Part shown: in pieces, positions 13,726 through 25,394 of the stretch
How positions within the stretch are numbered: position 1 is the stretch's first letter
How the letters are laid out: every line of letters starts with the position of its first letter
Source of the DNA: Hyperoplus lanceolatus
Lineage: Eukaryota > Chordata > Actinopteri > Uranoscopiformes > Ammodytidae
NCBI GenBank assembly: GCA_026929865.2
Contig: CM049411.1
Coordinates: forward strand, 5,996,001-6,060,000
DNA length: 64,000 nt
Direction: 5' to 3'
Position numbers and translations under genes: made by a program
The notes under the pieces: generated by a model
What the model saw: only the letters and a program-made list of their open reading frames with translations
What the model was told of the DNA's origin: nothing
Databases searched by the model: none

Positions 13726-14399
13726 GGGGGAATAGTAAAAGCTACGGTACATTATGTCTAGCGTTGCTGTGCTGCTGCATGCCTAAATAATTTGTCACAG
13801 TGCAATGAAGAATTTATTTACTCTGACGTGTTTTAGGATTTTTAAGATGCATAAAAAGCACACTGCTCTTTCCATTCTGCACAGATGGGAACTGAATGGA
13901 CCTCTCTAAAGGACCATAAGTCTGTTGACAACCAGGTGTAAGTTTTTTTTTAAGCAAAATGTTGTGGGAGCAAATCTGTCCAACCAGGCCCCAAAAATCC
14001 TCCTAAAAGAGTCGGGTCTTGTACAGAACAATACTGTTTTAGTGCCCATACATATGCGTCTAATTTCTAGCAGTGTGCAGACTTGTGGCCATGTACTGTT
14101 TGTGAAATACTTACCAGGAGTTAGAGGAAAGAATACGGAAGAGTATCAGGGCCACAGGGAAGAAAAAAGAGGACATTTTTCGTTTATTATGCACTTTGAG
14201 AATAAAGACGGCATTCAATATCGAGAAAAAAAATAAGTAATGTCTTCTAGTCCATCAAATGCAGCACGGAGAGCGACTGACAGCTATGAGAGGACCTGAG
14301 CTGCCCATTCAGAGCCTATAGGCTACATAAAAGTCCTATTGAACACTACACCATGTTCATGAGCTAAAACAGAAATAATCTATTTGTTACTGAAGCCGA

Positions 14400-14735
14400 T
14401 TCTAAAGTAAGGGTTGCTATCTCCCACAACGAAAGTCTGACGCTCATTAGACTTACTACACTAATTAACACCAGTCATGCTAATATACACACCAAATGAT
14501 TTGATTCTCGGATGAAGAGAAATTGATTTTGAGAGGGGGTGCTTTTCAAAGCAAGCCAGTCTTGGACTGTCATTTTTCTCTAGTATTACGGTTGGGGTTG
14601 CTATCCCCCTCAACGAAAGTCTGACGCTCAAAAAACTTACTACACTTAAGCCAGTCTTGGGCTGTCATTTTCTCTAGGATTAGGGTTGGGACAGGGTTGC
14701 TATCTCCCTCAACGAAAGTCTGACGCTCAGTTTAC
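14400..14735 (+). repeat. Three irregular direct copies of a 36-bp motif
   Basis: GGGTTGCTATC...CAACGAAAGTCTGACGCTCA occurs at 14411-14446, 14595-14630 and 14694-14729. The second and third are each preceded by AAGCCAGTCTTGG and CTGTCATTT. A diverged relative is at 23990-24110. Confidence 0.8.
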
Positions 14736-15071
14736 ATCAACAAATCAACCCTTAGGGATGTTAGTTTAAACACTTCCCATTTCTTCAACCACTACAACTT
14801 TATCTGCCGTTTTTATCTTTAATCCAGTAAACAAAGTGTCAGTGCATTCAGTCATGATTCATGGATCTGTGCTCGCTAAGAGGCTTTTGACCTACGGAGA
14901 CTTGGGAGTGAGTGTTTTACTGAGTTGTGGACCCTTGTAAATCCAAACTGTGCTGTACTGTAACGTATTGTCAATAAGGTTTATGGTGTTTACATTGGAA
15001 GTTGAAGTTTGTATGCAGGACTGTAAGGACACAGGAGACGGCTTTATTTGCCCTCGTCCTGAGATAACCTT

Positions 15072-15179
15072 CACACACACACACACACACATGCATGGAA
15101 GCACACAGACACACACACACACACAGGCACGCACACATACACACACACCGACACACACACACACACACACACACACAGT
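15072..15179. repeat. (CA)n compound tract
   Basis: CA blocks with ATGCATGG, GGCACG and CCGA interruptions. Confidence 0.92.
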
Positions 15180-15189
15180 CTGTGTCTAA

Positions 15190-16920
15190 TTGGCTCCCTC
15201 CTCTCAGACCCCCTATCACTAAATTTAATCCTCTTTACCCATCCATAAACATACCAATTATTTTACCGACTAAATTGCTTAATTCCTGTTTAATTAAGAA
15301 ACCTCCCATACATTTTTGCATTTTTCACAAACACCTTTAATGCTTTATTTTGTAGGTTAAGTTGTTCACCCACTAGATTATGCCTGCACGTGCAACAGGA
15401 CATTACACAAGTTGAGCCACTATGTTGACTAATATAGTTGTGCCTCAAGTCTTCCCACACAATCAAGTGATGAGGTGAAGACAAATTTAGTTATTTATTC
15501 TACAGTGATTCTTCTACTACGTCTTCCAACAGGTACGTTTCTGGCGGACACAGCCTAATCATGTGTCTAGTATTGCATTCATGACATTAATGGGTGAGAT
15601 CTGATACTATCAATCAAATCCTACGCTCAAGAAACCTGTGGAGATGTTAAGTGTATTTTGAACATTGGAAAGAGCTAGGCTAACTGTCCCCCCTGCTTCC
15701 ATTCTGTATGCTAAGCTAAACCAATCCCCTGTCTCCATGGCTCTTTATGCATTTCATAAAAGTTTGATGTACTCCTTCAAGAATTCTCTTCACTAGAAAC
15801 TCAAATGGGCCAAAAGGGGGCAGAAATGTCCACATGCATTTGGCCAATTCAGCTTATTTGAAAAAGCCACAGACACAAAATAAAACAAATATCAAATTAA
15901 AGAAAAACACTGGCAGAGAGAAGATGTTGAAACAGGTGGCCCCATGCTGCTGTACTTTAGATTAATACGCTATCTATTTATTTTATCTCAATGTCCATTT
16001 GCGTATATATACAAACATTGCTATGAATTCAACCAATGTTTATACTGTAATATCATGTGCCTCAAACACCCCCCCCCCCTCACTTATTTCCCCTTAGTGG
16101 TCAAAAGCTTCCAAGCAAATTCTATACATTTCCATTGTATAGCTCTCCGGCTAAGTCATCCTCACCTGACCCGATTTTGAGAGCATGCGAGGCAACGCAT
16201 GAGCAGGGGAGGGGGTGGAGGAAGGAAGGAGGGTCTGCTTACACTTGCATAAGAGAGGCCTCTAATGTATACACAGCACATGCCACATGTAGCCTACATA
16301 GCTGCCTGAGCTGATCTGTCTCCCGTGTCCTTGTTTGAACATGATTTCTATGGCTGAGGATTAGACTTATAGAGTATGAAGAAGAGATGAGAATTAAAAA
16401 AAGAGGACAAGTAAAGGAGTTATAAGATTCTATATAGGGAAAGAGAGAGAGGGGGTGAGGGGGGGGAGAGTTTTTAGTGGGCCTTCCTGCCTCTCTTGGG
16501 TTATTTTGCTTTCTTCCGCTCCACTAGGAAAACACACAAACACACACATGTTCATGTTTGTGTGATGTTCTCATTTGGGCTGTAATTACAATGAATAAAT
16601 ACAAGAACAAACCTGAGATGACAATAACGATTTTTCCGGCTTCTCCACACGGACCCTGTAGACAAGAGTACAGTGTATGCCTTTGTGTAGGTGTGGTTGT
16701 GTGTAGGTGTGGTTGTGTGTGTGCAGTGTGCAATGTGCATGTGCGTGCATAACTAACTGTGCACACAAGGAGGAGGAAGAATGCCAGGAAAAAAAGTGGG
16801 GTTGTCATAGAAATGGGCTTCACATTATGCAAACAGCCTTTTGAGTTTCAACCATATAGTGCAACTGACAGCACAGCTGGCTGCAATGTTCTCCTCGCCG
16901 GGCCCAGTGGAAAATTCCTG
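15190..16920. other. Unassigned sequence
   Basis: Some short TG/GA runs and a C9 homopolymer (about 16070); no gene. Confidence 0.5.
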
Positions 16921-16927
16921 CTATGAC

Positions 16928-17155
16928 GGAGTATGTGAAGAGAGAGTGTGTGTGTGTGCGCGTGTGTGTATGTGTGTGAGTGAGAGAGGGAATGAGAGTG
17001 TGTGTGTGTGTGTGTTAGTGTGCTTGACACACACATGAGAGAGAGAGGGAGTGAGTTAGAGTTTGTGTGTCTGAGAGGGAGTGAGTGTGTGTGTGCGCGC
17101 AAGCGAGCGAGTGTATGTGTGTGTGTGTGTGTGCACACGCGTGACACACACATGA
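16928..17155. repeat. TG/GA compound repeat block
   Basis: Alternating TG and GA runs; ACACACATGAGAGAGAGAGG and a close copy recur at about 17029 and 17145, so part is a 100-bp-scale tandem duplication. Confidence 0.85.
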
Positions 17156-17445
17156 GGAGAGAGAGGAAAGAAGGAGGGCGATCCTAGGGGGCTGGGCTAG
17201 TGTCCAGGCAGCTAGTAATCTGATTGGTTGGCGGAAAAGCTGCCTTTGTGAGATCACAGCCCCCACAACAGCTTCCTCCCACATGGCAGCAGTGCACAGA
17301 TCCACCCGGTCTTCAAACACTAAATTCATTATAAGAAAAGCTTGTTTATTAAGGAAGTGCAGTGTTCCAGTCATTCACACATTCTAAGCTGTAATAGCAG
17401 CAATTACACTCTTGTAGATGAGTCAGAATGAACCTTTCTGAACCA

Positions 17446-17447
<2 letters not shown>

Positions 17448-17479
<32 letters not shown>
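17448..17479. repeat. (TG)n tract
   Basis: About 16 perfect units. Confidence 0.92.
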
Positions 17480-17733
17480 TTCCATACTGCACCAGTGTAG
17501 AGAAGAGCATGAATCATAGTTTTCCTTTCTACACATAATACACAGTTACTTACGTCCAGGAAGAGGAGAGAGAGAGCATTGTCAGATTGTAATGATTTGC
17601 TGATCAACTATAACCGTGACCTTACTGAGGGGCGGCTCAGAAATGGGAGAAGAATAAAGAGTTGCACAACTTTTATACTGAAAGAGTTGTATTGGAAAAC
17701 AATAACCTAAAAGCTAATAATTAAATTTCATCT

Positions 17734-17937
17734 TTAAAGCTATAGTGCGTAACTTTTTACGCACAAGAAATGTTTCAGTTGTTGTTTCTACTGTTAAGGA
17801 AAAATCTGGACCTACAGCAGTGGGTGTAAAATCCATGCGTGATCCCCGAAGGCTTAACCTAATGTAGATGCACCAACAGTGTTGTTGTAATTACTCAGAA
17901 TTCCTCATGGGGGCGACAGAAGCTACGCACTGTAAGC
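17734..17937. mobile_element. MITE family A, copy 2 (shortened)
   Basis: Begins TTAAAGCTATAGTGCGTAAC; the right end GCTACGCACTGTAAG is imperfect. About 170 bp of interior is lost compared with copies 1 and 4. Confidence 0.75.
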
Positions 17938-18522
17938 ATGAATGAAGTATGTATGTTACTATCTTAGAACTGCTCTAATATTTATTTTTGTATTGGAATA
18001 AAATTTCAAATAACTAAATGTAATATTTATTTTAATTCAAAACGAGTCGGTTTAATGTGCCTTTATCAAAAAATTTGTGAGAAAAAGGCATTTGTTTTGG
18101 GAGTCGGGGGATGTTTCATTTTGGGTGATCCAAAAATGTGATGTAATTATTTACTTAAAAACCATTTCCATGTATTTGTTGCCAATGTGCATTAGTATGT
18201 TGCATATAGCCAACTGGACATTAAAAATCTTTTTTTTCTTGAAGGTTAATAAAAGTAGTAAAGTAATAAAGTAGTTTGAAGAGAAAGGTTCATGATATAG
18301 TATTTACAGCTCTGGAAAAAATGAAGAGACCACTTAAAATGTTCAGTGTCTTTCAATTTACTCTTTATAGTTTATGGGCATATGTTTTAGCAGAATTAAC
18401 ATTTTGGTTTTTCAATATAAATTACTGACATTTCTACCAAATTCCAATACATTTTTTGTCATGAAGAGCATTTTCAATAAATTATTTAGAGATGAAGATT
18501 TAAGAAAAATCCAGATGTCAGG

Positions 18523-21288
18523 CAGTGTTGTGCCTGAACTCGTTCAATGAACGATGAACTCGTTCATATTTGGGGCGAACATGAACTGAACGTATGTATT
18601 TCTGCCTGATGAACGTTATCGCGAACGCGTTCATTCTGGTGTTTGTGAACGGCGCTCTTACAGTCGTTCAATCGTTCGAGTGCCAGATTTCCAAAGAAAA
18701 CCCCCGCTAAAAGACAGCGTAAACAGGCCTTAATATGTAGCGGAAAAACACCCAATCTGGCAACACCTGCCACCAAAGCATCGCACCGCCGCTGCGTCAT
18801 CAAAATGCGAAACACCGCGGCAAAAAACAAATGAATGCAGCAGCTCTTACTCAGACCATGGACCCAGGGCCGTCGTATAGGGGGTAAAGGTTATGACGAT
18901 TATAAGGGCCCACAGCCAGCTAGGGCCCACACAGCCCCCAGTAGAATCTACGACAAAATGATTATGCATACAGTGAACTAATATATAATCATACGAATGA
19001 GTCCAAATTAAAACAAAGCCACAAGTCATACGATATTCTAATTTTAATAATGTCAATTACCCCCTTGGCCCCTTCTTAAAAAATGGTTTGGTCCACCCCG
19101 CGGTTCGTTCTTCCTCATTGGAATTAAGTGAGCGCGAGCGAACTCCAGCAGGGCGAGGATGCCCCCAAAAAAGCACAAGTTCGCACTCCAGATAAGAGTT
19201 GAGAAGGAGGCCAGGAGTATAAGCAGCAGAGCAGGGGCCCAGGACATCAAAAACTTTTTTCCTAAGAATGGTGAGAGTAAAACTACAGAGGGAGGCTGAA
19301 ACAATTAGCCTGCTACTTGTTCATTCATAACATTACTTTTGACGGGGTGCAGGCTGAATCCTACGTTAGCTGTCATCTGGCCGCGCTACACTCTGATCAA
19401 GTCGCCAGTTCATTAAAAAAAAAAAAAAAAGTTGCCAGTTCATTGTAGAGCAACGGTTCCTATGTGTTTAAAACATATTACTGTCTGACAGTGCTCCAGT
19501 AGCCTGTGCGCCCATTCAGAGGCTGCATTGAATTGTATTATGATGCATTCAACTTCTACTCGGTAATTATGAGCATCTGACGATGGTCAGTTACGTTCAG
19601 GGCCGTCGGACTGCGGACAGGCTTGGGGGGCCCAAGGCAGAGGGGGGCTGCACCCAAAAAAAAATAAAAACTTATTTTTATTTTTATTTTTTACTGGCTC
19701 AATATAGGCCCCTGATCTTTGAAGGCCCAGAACATTTTTATTTAGGAAGAAAAAAAAACGGATATCAGGGGCCTTTCATTCGTCAGTACATTTTTGTTAT
19801 TTTTTAAATAACATTGCTCAGGACTACGAAGATCAGGGGCCTGTATTGGGCCATTAAAAAATACAAACGAAGGAAAAAAATTCCTGAAGCTGACTGGATT
19901 TTTTAAACATGTACATTTCTTCTTTCTGCTTTTTGGTCATTCTGTGTCTATACATTATTCTAGAAAATAGTACTAAATAGCTTACATAGGAAACAGTTGA
20001 TTTAGCCTTAGGTTTCTTCTCAAAGTGCACCAGATTGATGAATTTTACTATAACATTTAAAAAAAAATCTTCCGGGGGAGCATTCCCCCGGACCCCTCTA
20101 CAAGGTCCAGGGTCCACGACACAGTCTCCCAAATTCCTGTGAGAAACACTGTGTGTGTGCATGGTTATTAAGAGTCATTATACCAGGGGTTGTGTTCAAG
20201 TATGCGTAATGATTTGGTCATTCTTCAATAGAAACATTGTGTTGTTATCTGGCTCAGAGAGGGACCAGTCACTCATAAGTTTTGGACTATAGACAAACAT
20301 AGCTTTTACATGTTTGTATTGTAAGACAGCCTCTCAGAGGGCCCATCAGGACTTCTTGTATAGGGGCCCAGAATGTGGTGCAACGCCCCTGCATGGACCT
20401 AGCCTCAGGCTCTACCCTCTTCTTTGTATGATTGTTACCTACCTCAGATTGTTTGTGTTAATAATTATGTCAACACATCTTCTGGACTTTGTTGTTAACA
20501 GTAGGCCCTACACTGCAGTTTAGAATGGTCTCCTTGAGGGTTTTACTATTTTAAGTTGTAATTTGTTTGTAGAACCTGCCTGGTATATTTTTCCAGTAGG
20601 CTATTGCTTTCTTTGAATGAAATTTCATGTGAATTGTTTCCAGGTTTGGAAAATTATAAAAATGGAAAAACATTTGCACCTTAACTGTTTTTGTTTGAAT
20701 AATTCTTAACTGTTTTAATTAGGCTATATTGTACTTTCACCCATTTCATTTTAATTGCTGCCACTCTTCACCACTATGTAAATGTTTCAATTGTTTTTTT
20801 TCTCTCTTCACCTGTTGTTGTGTATTTGATGTATTTGCATTGAATATTGTGTATGTATTGTTGTTTTTCCTTGGAATTTATTTGAACTCGACATCATTGT
20901 AAATGAGGGTCACCCCTCAATTGGTCTCTCGAGGATAAATAAAAGTTAAATGAAATGAAAATTAAAATTAAAAAGACCATTCAAACAGCAACTTTTTCCT
21001 CATGTTTTTGAGAATATACTGTAGGGGCAGCTGGCTTCTAGTGTGGACTTAATGTTATTGAAATAATTGCTGTATTTGGTTCTATAATGGTAGCCTATGT
21101 GGCAATTATTTAGAAAAATAATAGCCTGAAGCAACATATTGAAAAAAAATAACTATGAACTAGTTCATTTTTGAACTGTGAACTTGGTTCAGAATGAATT
21201 ATGAACTATGTACTGAACTAGTTCATTTTAAAGTGTGTGAACTGAACTTTGAACTAGTTCATGTAGAAAAAGAACTTTCCCAACACTG
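18523..21288. mobile_element. hAT-like DNA transposon remnant, about 2.8 kb
   Basis: Ends CAGTGTTG and CAACACTG form terminal inverted repeats, with subterminal clusters of GAACTCGTTCA or GAACTAGTTCA palindromes on both sides. No transposase ORF survives. It contains further junk: two direct CAGGGCCGTC ends (18865, 19598), a stretch with CCCCCGGACCCCTCTAC (about 20080) and a LINE 3' tail (20815-20952). No convincing 8-bp target duplication was found. Confidence 0.6.
20815..20952 (+). mobile_element. Retroelement 3' tail, copy 2
   Basis: Shares CTCGACATCATTGTAAATGA and GAGGATAAATAAA with 8330-8445. It lies inside the hAT-like element. Confidence 0.65.
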
Positions 21289-21324
21289 CAGACTGGTCTA
21301 ATAATATTTTCTGGAGCTGTATAT

Positions 21325-22590
21325 TCCCACCAGCAGAGGGTGACACAGTCAGAGTCACCCTCAAGTGACCCTTTGCTAACCTGTCTGACGACCTTTACCC
21401 CACATCATCTTTCATCTCTCCCTCCGTTACCTCAGAATACAACATGGATCCAAGTTCCTCCCCTTAAAAAAATAGGCAATAAATCAAAAACTCCTCAACC
21501 ATAAATCCCATTCCATGTGGTAATTCAAATTTTCATCTTTTTTTTGCCTCACAAGGTTATTGGAAAGACATATCGGTCCCTGTTGGTAGTGTGTCAGTTT
21601 CAGGCGTAGCAACGGAGCTGGTGACAGAGCTTTCTACAGTTTGCCGAGTTGCTAGCCCTAATCCTAACTGCTTCAATTTGCAGTAAAAGCACGGCTCATA
21701 ACCCCCGTGATGTGACGATTTACATGGTAAGCGTAAAAATGTGAATTTCACCAGCATTTCAAGCACAACAGAACATGATGGAGCTCACTGAAGGTTGATA
21801 ACGCATCACTCACACAGTCTTCTTTCATAATAGTTTGAATACATGGTCCAAAATGTACATCAAGGTGTTTATTTGTACTAAACCTTGTCTGTTTTCGTCT
21901 GTTTATTTCTCCTATACAAGCATCTTTAACAGCCATTATCTTAGTTTTTTCAATACTCTGAACCAAAAACCTCAACTTCCAAATGCAAATGTATGCATAA
22001 TAAGATAGATATTGAAGTATTTGCATTCAAACATTTCTAAAAAATATTGGAGATAAAAAAATAGAATGTAAGTAATCAACGGGCAAAGTTACGATATCGA
22101 TCAGTTAAAACTTAGCAAGCAGGCCTACACCCTCTGCATCTGCAAATAAATATTGTTCCATCTTGAAGAATTAGCATTCATAGCATTGTGGACCAGCTGC
22201 CTCTCACTGCAGCACTCGACAAGACATCTTTCATCTGCCAATAACTCAGACAGGAAGTGTGTGTGTGTGTGTGTATGCTGCTATATGTACTGATGAACTG
22301 AGCAGTGCTGTCTCTACCGAATATCTCTTCAAAATCTCAACACTGACTCCACCAGACACAATCTTGTTATTCCTTATTTAGCCATCATTTCCGCCCAGTG
22401 ACTTAACATCCTTTTAAAGTATGCAACCGTTGTGTACTTGGGTTTTTCAATTATGCAAATAGTTCTCACTGCTTGACGTGGGTTGACTGCATAGCGCCGG
22501 CAAAACATAGCTGTCCTCAATCTGAGTAGGATTAAGTGCTCATCTCTGGATTATGGTACACGGGGAACATCATATATACACTAAGTCAAT
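21325..22590. other. Unassigned sequence
   Basis: No gene seen. A short (TG)n run lies near 22258. Confidence 0.45.
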
Positions 22591-22665
22591 CCATTACAGT
22601 TTTTGCCGATTGCTTACACACATGTTGCAGACTTTGGCCCACTGTGTCAAAACTTAACACACAGG
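22590..22665. repeat. Left inverted repeat of the 1.2-kb Tc1-like element
   Basis: CAGTTTTTGCCGATTGCTTA from 22597, then GCAGACTTTGGCCC; partner at 23745-23803. Confidence 0.55.
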
Positions 22666-23803
22666 CCGAATAGGACAAAGCACATGGAGATAATCTTCTA
22701 ATTTATACGGCAAAATGAAGCTCTTGAAACAAAACCTAACAATCCCATCTCAAAACTGTTTTTAGCATCAAAACAATACACACATGCACCTTTGAATTAC
22801 TCTTTCATAGCAGCAACAACACACGGATGGGCTTTATGCAAAACACAGCTGTATTCAGTACTTTGGATGGTTTTTGATTTCAAAAGTCTCATAAAGATTT
22901 TTTTTGTGAAAGATTGATTCACTACAGTTCATCTAGACATATGAAAATAAAAATAAAAAAGCTTCTGAAAAAAAAGTGTATTTTGCAATGTCATAGTTTT
23001 GGCAAACAAAAAAACGATAGGTAGGATGCAGTTCAAAAAGTAATTCAGTGTATCACTATACTGTAAACTCTGAAACAATTACGAGAAAAAAAAACAGTGT
23101 TGTAAGGAATAGGGTGGGTGGATTATGGACCCTTTGGATACCGCCTCAAGCTTGCGTCTGGCTACATCGCCTCATCGACATCACATGCAATGTCATCCCT
23201 TGAGAAGCAACAGCAAAAATATTCCTGATATCCAGTATAAATCTCCTAATTATGGGGCTACTGTGTAGTTGGGCTGCACTCTCTGCCCAGGCTCTTATAT
23301 TGATAGGCCATGATCTATAACATTGTCCACCATAGTGTCCCTGTTGTATGTGTCTCCGTCTTTTGCCTTTTTGTTCTTGTCCTCCTGCCGCTCTCTCTTG
23401 TCCCCTTTCCCTGACTCTTACTGTCTCACAAAGAAGCTGAGCTCACCTGAAGTCTATGTGTAATGCTAAGGCTCACACTGATTGGTATTCAATTAGCTTT
23501 ATTTTTTATTTTTAATGTGTGTGAATCTGTGTGCTTTTGCAAGTTTAGTTGTGTTTTGTATTTTAAATAGATGTGTTTTCCCAAGGATTGCAGGAGATTT
23601 CCTTTTTGAACAATGTGTCTTATGTACAACACTGTGTGTAGTGTTTTGCAAGAAGTGTGTTGCAGAATTTCAAACACAGTGCAAAGCCTATTTTGTGTTT
23701 GTGGGGTTGGTGCTTGTGTTTAGGGCATGGTCACCAAAGTTAGAGGTTATGATGCTTTGGGCCTAGCAACCACTATTAGTGTTTAAGCATTAGGTAAAAA
23801 CTG
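22597..23803 (-). mobile_element. Decayed Tc1/mariner-type transposon, about 1.2 kb
   Basis: The ends are inverted repeats: left CAGTTTTTGCCGATTGCTTA, right (reverse complement) CAGTTTTTACCTAATGCTTA, each flanked by TA (22595-22596 and 23804-23805). Between about 23150 and 23440 the minus strand retains a transposase-like helix-turn-helix remnant (MVDNVIDHGL, then a WAESAAQ-like part) with stops and shifts. Shorter than an autonomous element, so internally deleted. Confidence 0.65.
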
Positions 23804-23989
23804 TAAGAAGCCTGCGTCAGAACTGAAGGCCATGTTTGAGTGATGTTTGTAAAGCATTTGAAAAGATAATGTAGTTTTTCATCTTTTGTAGCCTATATGG
23901 GCAAAAATGACCAATTAAGAATCACATATGTGAGGGAAAAATTAACACAGTTGTGATGTATGTGTGAATTGGATATAGTGAGGGATTGC

Positions 23990-24110
23990 TTTTCACAGCA
24001 AGCCAGTCCATTTTTGGGCTATTTGCATTGAATTCCATTCATTTTCTGCAGGATTAGGGTTGAGCTAGGGTTGCCATCTCCCACAAGGAAAGTTTGACTC
24101 CCCTGAAACT
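23990..24110 (+). repeat. Distant copy of the 14.4-kb motif
   Basis: GCAAGCCAGTCCATTTTTGG, GGATTAGGGTTGAGCTAGGG and GTTGCCATCTCCCACAAGGA match the block at 14552-14720. Confidence 0.6.
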
Positions 24111-24323
24111 TACAAATCCTTTGGTGGGTATATTTGCATGACTGATGTTAATAAGTGGAGTAAGTTTCATGAGCATCATCTTTCATCACAACAAGAATTA
24201 TTTCTGGGCACATGGAACCGAACGTCAGACTAAAATATTTTTGCAAACCAAACTGTGGGCTCTGCCGCTGAAAACAACAACAGTGAAACAGTAACATTTT
24301 AGGTAACTTTCTGAATTCTAAGT

Positions 24324-25394
24324 CTAAAGCTGCTAACAAACCGCACGGTTGGCTGCGTGAACGCAAGTTGCTCGCCACTTGATTATATTGGGCCATATAT
24401 TTCTGACGCCAACGCCATTTCTGAGATCAGACCCGTCACACTTACGGTGTCATATCACAAATAGCATGAAAACAGCATGAAGATGCACCCCGATCGCAAA
24501 TACACACACATTAACAGCAATTCAGCAACATACATTAACAACAGCAGTGTGTGCTCAGCGGCAAAAATAAAGGCAGACTTCAGCCTACCTGAAAGTGAAA
24601 GTGTGCGGTCTGGCGGAGGACAACACCGGTGCTTCGCTGTACTATTCCACACGGACACTGCCGTCAAGTTTGGGTTCATATTATCCTCCGGAACAGCACA
24701 CAGCTGAGTTTCACTATGCTAACAGGCGCTACCTTGGCTAAAGGGGCGGCAGTGGCGAAGTGGGTAGGGTGTTCGCCTCTGGTGTGTAGGGTCGGAGGTT
24801 CGATCCCCCGTCTCCCCGCCACATGTCGAAGTGTCCCTGGGCAAGACACTGAACCCCGAATTGCTCCCGATAGTTAGCTTAGTTAGCTTAGCACCCTAGT
24901 GCTAAGCCTACCCTGCGTGGTAGCTGCTGCTATCGGTGTATGAATGTGTGTGTGACTGGGTGAATGTGTACAAAAACAATGTAAAGCGCTTTGGGTCTGT
25001 GATAAACGGAGATATAGCGCTATACAAGTCCATTTACCATTTACCATTAAAGTACAACCAACAGCTAAACAGATGCAAAATACACATATTTGCAGAATGT
25101 ACTGGAAACACAATGTCCTCACTCCACACACCCACCTCGGCTTGCAGACCACCGGGCAATCTCAACTGATTGGCTATCGCGGCGACGCCAAAAAGATAAA
25201 TATTTTCATCTTCTGCATTTGCCGCAAATGTCGCGCCTTCGATTCACGCGCTTCGATGATGCGCGGCCACGCGCCGCGGAAACGCCTGCCGCAGGACGCC
25301 GATTATTGGGTGGACGCGCGGCCAAGCGCTAGTACATTGACTTTTTATGTAATCTCGCTACGGGGCAATGCGGTGTGTTCGCAGTTTCAGTCTA
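24324..25394. mobile_element. hAT-like nonautonomous element with 8-bp target duplication
   Basis: TTCTAAGT occurs at 24316-24323 and 25395-25402, immediately outside. The ends share AACAAACCGCAC and (reverse complement) AACACACCGCAT. The right part (25180-25380) is strikingly GC-rich with GCGCGG motifs in AT-rich surroundings. No transposase is left. Confidence 0.5.
24743..25048 (+). mobile_element. tRNA-derived SINE, full length
   Basis: The head has a Pol III A box-like TGGCGAAGTGGG and a B box GGTTCGATCCC (24797-24807), followed by the conserved body CCTGGGCAAGACACTGAACC and a 3' tail AAAGCGCTTTGGGT ending in repeated CCATTTA. This is a V-SINE-like fish structure; the tail resembles a LINE 3' end that would be recognised for retrotransposition. 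Confidence 0.88.

Larger units (their letters stand above)
18307..21319. mobile_element. TA-flanked element interrupted by a hAT-like insertion
   Basis: The outer ends are inverted: left CAGCTCTGGAAAAAATGAAG, right reverse complement CAGCTCCAGAAAATATTATT, each next to TA. The element is split at 18522/21289 by the inner insertion; the outer element alone would be about 250 bp, so it is a short nonautonomous element. Confidence 0.6.

Noticed and set aside
14411-14729. Possible CRISPR-like array (three 36-bp direct repeats)
   Set aside because: Spacing is irregular (about 148 and 63 bp), the spacers share sequence, and the setting is a vertebrate genome.
24743-24830. Functional tRNA gene from the A and B boxes
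   Set aside because: No cloverleaf can be drawn and the head is followed by a SINE body and tail.
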